Part shown: positions 50,901-62,900 of the stretch, piece after piece
Layout: every line of letters starts with the position of its first letter
How positions within the stretch are numbered: position 1 is the stretch's first letter
Assembly (NCBI GenBank): GCA_940671915.1
Contig: CALNVZ010002100.1
Span: forward strand, 5,130,823-5,194,822
Reading direction: 5' to 3'
Length of the DNA: 64,000 nucleotides
DNA from: Paracentrotus lividus
Taxonomy: Eukaryota; Echinodermata; Echinoidea; Camarodonta; Echinidae
Made by a program: the position numbers and the translations under genes
Notes under the pieces: generated by a model
Seen by the model: the letters and a program-made list of their open reading frames with translations, nothing else
The model's database searches: none
Told to the model about the DNA's origin: nothing

Positions 50901-53900
50901 TCCTCCCTCACTCTCTGGACGTTGTTAACATCACCACCAGCCCCTCCTAGACCAAGGTCCATTCCACCAGTCAGCATGTTGTGAACTCTAGATGCTACTT
51001 CTTTGATCTGTGGGGGCAGGTCTAGACGATTACTGTCTAACCTTGGAGCTGGGAGAAAAGGATAGAGATGATTGTAAATATTAGCAGTGGAAGACCAAAC
51101 ATTAAACATAAAAAGTTCTTATAATCGGTGAAAAAGTTCACCCCCCCCCAAAAAAAAAAAAAACCAAAACAAATGTGACTCTGTCTCCTATATGCCTCCG
51201 CCCTTGAAACAAATAATTTTAAATGCTGACCTAAATGGCCTTTGACCTACATACTCCAAATTCTATTCAGATCATCTTCTCATGATGATACATACTATCC
51301 CTAAGTTCAAAGTTCATATCTCAATTGGTTTTAGAGATATCGTGATAACAAACTCAAGAGATGGAATTTCAGAAGTTGACCTCTATGACCCTAGACCTTA
51401 GACCTACATACTCCAAAATCTAATCGGATTGTGTTCCTATGGTGATACATACTATCCCTACGTTTAAAGTTCATATCTCAATACATTGAATTTCTCAAGT
51501 CTTCTGTGACCCTTGATCTTTGAACTACATACTTCAAAATCTAATCAGATCATCATACTATCCCCAAGTTTGAAGTTCAGATATCAAGTGTTTCTTGAGA
51601 TATCGCGATATCGAGCAATCAGGAAGGATGGACGGAAAACCCAAAACATAATGCCTCTGGCACCACCTTTGGTGGCAGAGGCATAAGAGTTTGGGAATAA
51701 TATGTCACCCAGAACCTCAATATATTTCAATTCAAACCTATTGGCTCCCATTTTTCACTTTACAGAGTTCTTTCAAAATGCACGTGATATATTGAACCCA
51801 GAGCTGCCAACCTTTGGAAGCACAAATTAGTACTCAGCACCTCCAAAATTAGTATTTTTCCTTTAAAATTCGTATTTTTCAACCGGTCCTCTTTTCAACT
51901 AATTTGAAACGTTATTATGCTGTAAACGCAACATAATTGCATAAAGTGAAGCGATTGTTTCCCTGCTTAATCATCCCACAACTCAATAGGTAATTCCGCA
52001 ATTGTATCAGCTCCATCTTTATTTCATGAAGAATTTATTTCGCAACATAATCGACGGCGAGTTCTTCCGATAAATAATTAGTTTCGCTACTAAAAACGGA
52101 TCGTTATCATTCCATAACTAAATAAATAATTCTGCAATTGTATTCACTCCATTTTTATTTCATAAAGAATTTATTTCGAAAAGTTTTTGCCGATGAGTTC
52201 TTCCGATGAATAAGAAGTTTCGGTACAAAAAATTGGCCGTTATCAATCCAAAACTAAACAATTAATTCCACAATTGTATCCGCTCCGTCTTTCTTTCATA
52301 AAGAATCTATTTCGAAAAGTTTTTGGCGATGAGTTCTTCCGATAAATAAGAAGTTTCGGTACTAAAAACGGCCCGTTATCAATCCAAAACTAAATAATTA
52401 ATTTTTCAATTGTAACCGCTCCGTTTTTCTTTCATAAAGAATTTATTTCGAAACCTTTTTGGCGATGAGTTTTTCCGATAAATAACAAGTTTCGGTACTA
52501 AAAACGGCCCGTTATCAATCCAAAACTAATCAATTAATTCCAAATTTGTATCCGCTCCGTCTTTCTTTCATAAAGAATTTATTTCGAAAAGTTTTTGGCG
52601 ATGAGTTCTTCCGATAAATAAGAAGTTTTGGTACCAAAAACAGCGCGTTATCAATCCAAAACTAAACAATTAATTTTGCAATTGTATCCACTCCGTCTTT
52701 CTTTCAGAAAGAATTGATTTCGAAACGTTTTTGGCGATGAGTTCTTCCAACAAGTATGAAGTTTCGGTACAAAAAAACGGGCCGTTATCAATCCAAACTA
52801 AACAATTAATTCTACTATTGTATCCGCTCCGTTTGTCTTTTATAAAAAAAAATTTTGAAACATTTTTGGCAATGAGTTCTTCTGATAAATAAGAAGTTTC
52901 GGTACTAAAAAAAAGGCCCGTTATCAATCCAAAACCAAACAATCAATTCCGCAATGTTATCCGCTCCTTTTTCCATTCATAAAGAATTTATTTTGAAACG
53001 TTTTTGGCGATGAGTTCTTCCGATAAATAAGAAGTTTCGTTACTAAAAACAGCCCGTTATCAATCCGAAACTAAACAATTAATTCCACAATTGTATCCTC
53101 TCCGTCTTTCTTTCATAAAGAATTTATTTCGAAACGTTTTGGTGATGAGTTCTTCCGATAAATAAGAAGTTTCGGTACTAAAAACAGCCCGTTATCAATC
53201 CAAAACTAAACAATTAATTCCACAATTGTATCCACTCCGTCTTTCTTTAATAAAGAATTTATTTCGAAACGTTTTTGGCGATGAGTTCTTCCAATAAATA
53301 AGAAGTTTCGGTACTAAAAAAGGCCCGTTATCAGTTGATAAATAAAGATTTTTTTTTTTTGCAACTTCATTAGCCCGCTTTTTTACTATTTTATTTTAGT
53401 TTTCTTGCTATTAAATTTACACAATCGCACCTGCTTTTTACGACGGTCGGGTTACTGGAAACCAACATATATATTTTTTCCCCCGACAATTCGTACGTTT
53501 TGGATGCGTTTTCGTATTTTTGTATTCCCTTCAAATTTCCGTAAAAATAGGAACAGTTGGCAGCTCTGTGAACCGTTTGTAAAGCAGGGATTTACAATAT
53601 CAAATACACATATTGTCATGAAATTGTACTCCATGATAAAACAATTCCATACCTTCTCTTGAAAGCCTGTCTTGGTACGGTTTCTGCTTGGCACTAGGTT
53701 GTTGGTCTGTCCAATCAGTGCTGGACCGACGCTTGTACTGGTCATTCTCTGGACGCCTGTACTGGTCGTTCTCAGGACGCTTGTACTGGTCATTCTCAGG
53801 ATGCCTGTATTGGTTGTTCTCTGGAGGTTTAGGAGGATGCCTCTCGTAGTGATAGTCCTGATATGACCTAGACTCTAATCCCCTTGGACTAGCTTGAGGG

Positions 53901-56900
53901 GAAGCACGTTCCATACTCGATTGGCGTTCATAGGAAGGACGTCTTGACAGATCATATGGTTGATGACTTAATCGATGGTCTGGTGTATACGAACTATGTG
54001 GTTGATTTCTTGGAATTTGTTGGCTTGCTTGCTGGTTTGATGTATCACTATCACGCCGAGATTGTTTTTGAAAGTGCTTATCTTGATTACCATGAACTGG
54101 TTTAGTTTCTGCCCAGTGTTCTTTATGTTGATTTGACTGAGCACCACCACTAGAATTAGCATGGACCTGTTTGGTATCTACCCAATGTTTGTCATGTTCT
54201 TTCTGTTGATTAGACTGGGAATGGGGACGGTCCCATGACTGCGCACCACCACTAGAATTAGCATGGACCTGTTTGGTATCTACCCAATGTTTGTCATGTT
54301 CTTTATGTTGATTGGAATGGGAATCGGTACGGTCCCATGATGGTGTACCACCACTAGAATTAGCATGGACCTGCTTGGAATCTAACCATTGTTTGTCATG
54401 TTCTTTATGTTGATTGGAATGGGAATCGGTACGGTCCCGTGATGGTGTACCACCACTAGGATGCTTACTCCTCTCATCTTTGGAAGAGTTCTTCCAGTCA
54501 GGTTTATTCTCGGCGGGATGCTCTGTGTGATGATTGTCTGCTGGTAATGTTTCAGAATTTGATCGAGAAGCTGTTCTTTGGTTGCTTTGGGGAGGATCAA
54601 AATGCTGGCTCCCTGGAATATAAGTGTTCAGATTCTCATCCACTTGTTCCGCCACAGGGCTTGCAGGAGACATTTCAGCAGTTACCACAACTACAGGTTC
54701 ATCTTGTTCTACTTGTTCTACAGATGTCTGTCTTGGTACAGTAACAGGTACAGGAACCTCTTCTGAATCCCCTTTGACACCCATGTCTTTCAGTTCACGG
54801 TTCTGCTCATAGAAGAGCTTGGCAAGCGATGACTGAAACCTGAGCCGCTTCAAATGATCCTTCTCAATATCATGGATTGGTGCAGACTCCAGGTTCGGCT
54901 TGACTTGGTGTCTGGGTTGCTTCACAGTGATATCTGTATAAGAAGGACACAATAAAAAAAAATTTGAAAGGAAATCAAACTTTTAGCCTGGAAAGAAGGA
55001 TAGCTTCAATTTAACTTCTGTACAATGTCTGATATGATTCATCTTGAAACCTCACTTATGCCTCGATCAAATTTCTACAAAGCTTGTACCTTTGTTTCAG
55101 TGCAGCCTCCTTTTATTAATTTTGATAATTTATGCAAATTCTTAGTTAAAAGGTGATGGATCATGAGGGTTACTTAACCTGTCATGTTGCTGATCATTTG
55201 GGCTAACTAAGCTGTCAGGTGACTAATCATGAGGGCTTACTAACCTGTCAGGTGACTGATCATGTGAGCTAACTAACCTGTCAGGTGACTAATCATGAGG
55301 GCTTACTTACCTGTCAGGTGACTAATCATGAGGGCTTACTAACCTGTCAGGTGACGGATCATTTGGGCTAACTAACCTGTCAGGTGACTAATCATAATGG
55401 CTTACTAACCTGTCAGGTGACTGATCACTTGGGCTAACTAATCATGTGAGCTAACTAACCTGTCAGGTGACTGATCATGTGAACTAACTAACCTGTCAGG
55501 TGACTGATCATGTGGGATAACTAACCTGTCAGGTGACTGATCATGAGGGCTAACTAACCTGTAAGGTGACTGATCATGTGTGCTAACTAACCTGTCAGGT
55601 GACTGATCATCGGTCTATAGGACTCTACAAGACAATGCATGAGCTTGGGATGTGAGCTTGCAGTCAGTCCTAGATTTTGAGTTGTCTTGCCAGTCGGTAG
55701 GATGTATAGAAGTACTTTATCACCCAGCTCCTTCTTCAGTACCTGAAATAAAAACACAATGATACAACCACATTAAATACAATAATGGAAAGATGTGACA
55801 ATACCAGTTACCAATCTCATTTCCCTAAGTATGGAGAAAACTTATTAAACAAGTACTCTTTCCTTTGAATTTTTCCAACCAAACAACCATTTAACACATT
55901 TTTTTTTCAGTGCAAGTTCCTCAAAGGCAATTATTTCTTGACACTGGATATTTCTACAATGTTGTCTTTCAGCAACAAATGACATAAAGTTATCTATAAA
56001 TGATGTAAAATAAATTAAAGTAGTGACCTAATGGGGTATCAATAAACTTAAAGAATGAAATCTTACCAGATCTTTCTCCGAGAGGTAGTTAAGAAACCTT
56101 GAATAGACAGCATCATCTAGACTCAGTGAATGCAATTCAGCATACCAGTAGTACTTGCCATTGGCTTGGGCTGTCAAAGATAAAGGGAAATAGTGGTTCA
56201 TTATTTCATAAACATGAGGAGCTAACTATATTAAGAAATTCCTGTAATGACATTCAGATGCCAATGTGAAATTTAAAGGACTCATCCGGGCTGGAGTTTG
56301 CATTATAAGAAAAATAAAGTAAAATCGAAAAAGCACAACACTGAAAATTTCATCAAAATTGGATAAGAAATAGCAAAGTTTATGAATTTTCTTAGGTTTT
56401 GTATTTTTTAGGAAACAGCTTCTTCAAATTTGGCTAAATACTGATGATGCTCGTTCCCCTTCTTTCTTTGTATGTCTATATGAAATTACCCAATTATTAA
56501 GATTCTGCCCCAAGACATAAAAACGGAATTAATTCCTTGTGGAATGTTCAAGCGTCACAAGTGCTGTTACTTATTCAGTATGACGGCGAAGACAAAGCCT
56601 TTCTGTATACGCCAATTATATGACAAAAATGACTATAATACGGATTTCATATAATAAAATACACAAGAAGTAGGGGGACTGTGACATCATCAGTTTGCTC
56701 ATTTGAATATTCAAATAATCAAATTAGACGATGAGACAATTGCCAAGAACTGTTTTACAAAAAAAATCAAGACCTAAAAAAATGCATAACTTTGTTATTT
56801 TTCATCCTATTTTGATGAAATTTTCTGTGTTGTGCTTGATGAATTTTACTTAATTTTACAAAACTTTTTCATTTCAGCCCGGACTCCTCCTTTAAGCAGA

Positions 56901-59900
56901 TCAACCATAGTCTTGTAAATACATCCACACAAATGATCACCAGAACTAATTCAATTCAATTCCAAATAAACATTAGCAGCAATTAACACTTACTGAAAAT
57001 GCCAGTACTGATAATCTTTCTGGTATATCATGTGGATATAATAAAAACTTGGAATTGTCACAAATACATCTATGAATTATTCAATAAAACTATTAAATTA
57101 TTCACACAAAAGAATAAATTTCTTTGGTTTCCCCCTTTCTTTCTTAAAAAAATAAAAAATAAAATACTACAAGTAAAACAACTGATTACATATAAGTCTT
57201 ATTTCATTACTCCAAAATCTTGCTCAAATTCATTCATCCTATGGGTATCACAATATCTATAGAAAGTTCACCTTCTTTGACTCTGGAAAACACTGGAACA
57301 GTCCCTGTAAAGACCTTGGTTGGAAGTCTTAGTTCTTTTATCCTCACAGCTTTCAAAGCATGCAAGTCGTCTGGCCTGTGCACAATAATAAACACAAAAA
57401 CATTGTCAAATGTGATTCTCCTATGAAGCCATGCAAGGTTTTTAATCTTTACAGGTAAAACAATGCGCAGCAAAAGGTGGTAAAATCATGATTTACATTA
57501 ACAATAACAGTTGGATTTACACAGCCCTTTTTGTTAGTCCCACATCAGCTTGCCAGCTTAAATAAAGACTATTATTTGTTTAACAACAGTGCTGGGTTGG
57601 GGTGCCTTAACTCTTAACGTGCCATATTAATTTACAGACAAAAAAAGTAGACTTTCTATTAAAATCTTTTAAAATGGTATGAAATAGCCTTGCGTGGTGT
57701 AAATGACTGGAAATCAATCCACAGACACAATACAATCAACTGTGCTATTTGCAAAGCCTATACTGCAAGCAATCAAGAGAAAATGAATTATTACGATTGT
57801 ATAGATAATAAGTACAATTGCACGAAAACGTGTCTGTGGCACGCTAAGGGTTAAATACCATGTTGGCTCACCCTCTTCCAGGATGTGCTTCCAGAACAAT
57901 AGCATGAATACTGAAACTAAGCTCAACAGGGGATTAAATAACAATAGCCTTTAATCAGTATGTCCTGAACCAATACTGAACATGTACACTAAGTAAACCA
58001 GGGATGCAAGTTGGTTTTACTCACAGGGCCTGAAAAGAAGCCTAAATATGATTGTGCCCCATAAATGCTGTACAATAAAAAAAAAAAGACTTAAACTACT
58101 TAAAGGAGGACTCCAGGCTGAAATGAAAAAGTTTTGTAAAGTAAAGTAAAATTTAACAAGCACAACACAAAAAATTTCATCAAAATCGGATGAAAAATAA
58201 CAAAGTTATGCATTTTTTAGGTATTTAATTTTTTTCGTAAAACAGTTCTTGGCAGGTCTCGTGAACAGGTCTCATGAATATTTGAATATTCAAATGAGCA
58301 AACTGATGATGTCACAGTCCCCCTACTTCTTGTATATTTTATTATATGAAATCCTATTTATCTCATTTTTTCATACATTGCATATACAGAAAATCTACAG
58401 CTCATACTGAAATGAGTAAAATCACTTGTGACCTTGAACATTCCACAAGGATTAATCCCCGTTTTTATGTCCTTGGGGCAGAAAATCTTGATAATTTCAT
58501 ACAATAAAATACAAAGAAAGTAGGGGGACTGTGACATCATATGGCTGCCAATTTGAGAACTGTTTCCTTAAAAAATTCAAAACCCAAGAAAATTCATAAC
58601 TTCGCTATTTCTTATCCGATTTTTATGAAATTATCAGTGTTGTGATTTTTAGATTTTACTTTATTTTTGTAATAATGCAAACTCCAGCCCGAAGGAGTTC
58701 TTTAAAAGCCTGAAATGGGAGTTGTCAGGTCCTGAAATCTGGCTAAACATGTATAGCTTGAAAACTGGCATCCTGGTAAATACAAACCAACAAAACATTA
58801 TGAATCTCACAACTTACATTTTGCAAGGTAGAAATGAAAGACCAAATGAGACAAGAGACACTCTGCAACTGTTGCCATTCTTATTGTGTAGTTGACCTGA
58901 CCAAACTCTGTAGCTCCTATCTGAGTACTCTCTGTATTTCTCACCTGTAAAGAAACAACATTGATATTTTAAAAAAAAGAAGAAATTTTTGACCTACTGA
59001 GTAAAAATCTGCTCAGATTGTCTTTTCATGGTGATTCAATTCACATATTACCATCAAGTCTTAAAGCTGGTGTACAGTTTTGGGGGAAGGGAATTTTTAA
59101 TTTGGATTCAGTTAGATAATGCAAAAGATAGAATCCTAAAACTATAATACAGAAACTTAAATTACTTGAAATCTCGTTTTGGTGTCTTTATTCCACAATA
59201 TTAATATAAAATGTGATAAGAGGGGGACCCGACTGGTTTTCGTGCAGTGTTTACTTGGTGATACACACAGATCGTTATGCATCATTCATCCCGTAACCTT
59301 CGGCGTGCGGTCGTTGCAGCAGAGGTCTAAATAAAACGTTAGCATTACGTTATTTTAAAATCATTTTCACTGAAATTCAGGAATATCACAAGATCTCTCA
59401 CATTTATATTTTAAATAAATGTGGACTACATGAGACTATATTTGATTGGTTTTATGCCAATTCCTTTTTGGTTACCAAAACTATACACCAGATTTAAGTA
59501 CATAACTGAAACAGTTCTATAGATATTGCGATAAATGCGAGAGTTGAAGGGTGCAGATGGACAACCAATACACAAAGACAACCAAAAAGCCAACGTCTAC
59601 AGCAAATATAGTGACATTAAGGGGTTATGATATCAATGCTTTGTAACATTAAGACATACAATCAATCTTACAATATATTGTAACTCTTCAGTACACTGTT
59701 TGCTATAGACTTACGACTGATATAAATCGTAAAAAATTGATTGTATATTTTGTTACAGGGCATAAATATCATAATCAGTTAAAACTTTTATCACTTAAAA
59801 CACTAATGCTATGAGAAATATAACTCTATCGTCTGATATAATAATATGTAACCATTGCAAAACATACCGAATGGCCTATCTGCATCACTGGTTGGACGTT

Positions 59901-62900
59901 GTGTAATGACCTCTTCTCTTGGGAAACAAGGAGCTACTACAGCTATACCCACTGTATCAGGGATGGAGATATTCCTGGTAGGTGTCGTCTCATTGGAGGA
60001 AGCCACTGGTGTCCTGCAGAATAGGATGAGGTATGAAATGGAGTGGATAGTGAGTGAGGATATTTCTAGAATGAAATGCATCTCTCCAACATCCACACAC
60101 ATGAAAAACAAATGCAAATGTTTAATGTCACAGTATAATTTATTTTTTTTAATTTTTATGATTTTTTTTCTGTAAAGCCCATGTGAAGATATAATTCAGT
60201 AGTCATAATGTTTACAGTATGTACACAAAGAAGGAAAGCCAAAAATTTCTTTTTTGAACTTACATTCTTCAAATAAATATTGACATTTTTTGAGGCATTT
60301 ATCAAAGGAAAGGTACAAGTGCATCTGTTTTTCTCTCCCTTGAAAATAATGTTCCAATGAATAGATGAGACTGTAGTAAAGGAATTTACCACATCATATA
60401 CAAAGAGTTTCATTCCAAATGGGACTTCATCCAGTTTTGAACAAAATCTAGTAATTAGGTGTCTATGTCTTTGAACAAAAGTATTATCGATAACATTAAA
60501 TTATAAAGAATATATCTTTATTATCACCTTCGTGATAGACACCTGCAAAAAACCTGGTATAAAACATCCTTTTTTAATGAGTAATTAAAGTGAAGTTGCT
60601 TCCCTTTGGACTGTAACTCTTCAAGAATTAAATGCTCACCTGTTGAAATTACTTGAGGAAGCAGTTGATGAAGCTATACCAGTATCTGAGTAGGTGAAGT
60701 GTACTACAGCATATGGACATACATTCCTTGGTCTCTTACAGAACTCTACTTCCGTAAGAGACAGGGTGCTCCAAAGATGATCCTAAGTTGATCTTAATCC
60801 TAACCCTAGCCCTCACCCTAATCTTAATCATATCCTAATCCATGACTGTAACTGTGTTCTAAATGAAGCTACCATGACAAATCCGATCATAACTTATTTC
60901 ATTTTTAATGGACTATAAAGTAAATTCTCACCTGTTGAAATTACTTGAGGAAGCAGTTGATGAAGCTATACCGGTATCAGAGTAGGTGAAGTGTACTACA
61001 GCATATGGACATACATTCCTTGGTCTCTTACGGAATTCTACTTCATCATCATCAAAGTCATAGACAAAAAGCTGCTCAAAAGAACAAACAAACAATTCTT
61101 TATTTATCATAAATAAACTATCAGTGTTGGATGTGAAGGAGTACCAGTATAGATTTAGATTCATGATTTCAAAATGCTTTTTTATCATATTGCTGTCCGA
61201 ATACATTTCAGTCACATAAATTTTACACAGTAAACTTGGCCTAAAGCATTTTGGCAGTATTCATAAATTACATTCTTGTATACATGTAGCAGCTTACAGT
61301 ATATCCCTACATATGATGCATGTGTTAAAAATTAACCTCAACCTAATTAAAACAAATCTAAATCGAAAAGTTGACCATGGAATCTGAACCTTATGGAAAT
61401 AGACTCCAGATGTAAAAACTAATATCGATCGAGTTGTATAGTAATATTGCTCTCAATATGACACTACCAGCGAAGTGTTTTATGCTGGATTCTGCCCGGA
61501 AGTCAGAAAAATACCGTCAACATCGGATAGAAATCAATATTAAAATTCCATTTGAATTACTGTTGACTTCATTATTATTTATTCCGTTTCTTTGATATGT
61601 AATGATATGATTTGAAAAATATTTCTGATCTTGTACTGCCCGAATTTTGAGAAATAAGAAATTTTGTAAGAAGTATTATGAAAAAAAATTGTCTATTGTT
61701 TGCCTGTATATTAAAGTGGGGCTCATGGCCATGACGTTGGCCAAGGACAGATTTTGCTCTAAAATTACTTATTTCTCACAAATTAAGGGATTAAAAAATC
61801 ATAACATTTTAATTATGAAATAAGGATAAGTTTAGAAGACATAATCTGTGAAAATGAAGTCACCATTAATTCAAATGGAATTTTAATATTGATTTCTATC
61901 GGATGTTGACGGTATTTTTCTGACTTCCGGGCAGAATCCAGCATAAAACACTTCGCGCGTAACGAGATGGGGCAGTTATGCTGGTCCGGTGGAAACGGCC
62001 AACATCTTAGTCGACTCTCGTTGAAAATTGAAGACTGCTGCTTTTATGGTGATTGCAAACTCTTAAAAAGTCATCAAAACAAGTTTTAATCAACAAAATA
62101 ATGTTACCTAATCGTTAGCAATATATAAATCTATGAAAATTAATCACACATACTTGAGCTATCATTCGGGTTCATATGATTTTATCCAAATGTTCGGACG
62201 AGTGTCTGTAAGATGAAGAAATCCTAGCAACGTACTGAAACTTTGAAGGACGATAGCAAAAAAATCTGCCCAAGGAGACTTGCAAAACCAAATGAACAAT
62301 TTGAAGATCAAATGATAATAAACATATTTAGAGGTATTAGAATCCAAAAAAAAAATTCCTTTTTTATCACCATAGCAACAAACCCAAAAGCTTAATTTTG
62401 ACAATGGAAAATGTACAAAACAAGGCCATTTTCGAAGCAATTTACAAATATTTTGGTAACAAAAAATGTTGACAAATTATATATTTTTGGAACGAGCTTG
62501 ACCAACTGAACCTAGAAGTACAATTGGAAATAGCTATTTTTGATTTGACAGTTGCCCAGGGGATAATGAATATGCATGAGATGAGAAGAGAGACAGAACG
62601 TTTTCACGCTCGGAAATGTGAAATTTAAGTGCGCAAAATGGGGTAAAATGGCCGCGCGCATCTAATACCAGCGGTGCGGATACGTGAATAACATCCCAAT
62701 CCTATATATTAAAAAATATGGCTCAATTGGTTACAGTGGGCATTGGTATATGTAGCTCACCTCACCTCATGGATGGTAAGTGGGAGGTTCGATTCCTGGC
62801 CGAGTTATAATACCAAAGACTTATGAAAATGGTAAAGCTTGGGCAAAGATCATTAGACTAAGCACATTTTCTGTTCTGGGACCAGAGCGCCATTTGCATT

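Noticed and set aside
51940..53335. CRISPR-like array of 136-bp repeats
   Set aside because: Units are directly adjacent without unique spacers, diverge like a satellite, and lie in a eukaryotic intron within a transposon.
57272..57473. Longer version of exon 5 using the whole open frame (57,234-57,473)
   Set aside because: The AG|GCCAGA acceptor and AAG|GTGAAC donor give the only phases that join exons 4 and 6, and the trimmed protein aligns better with TASOR.
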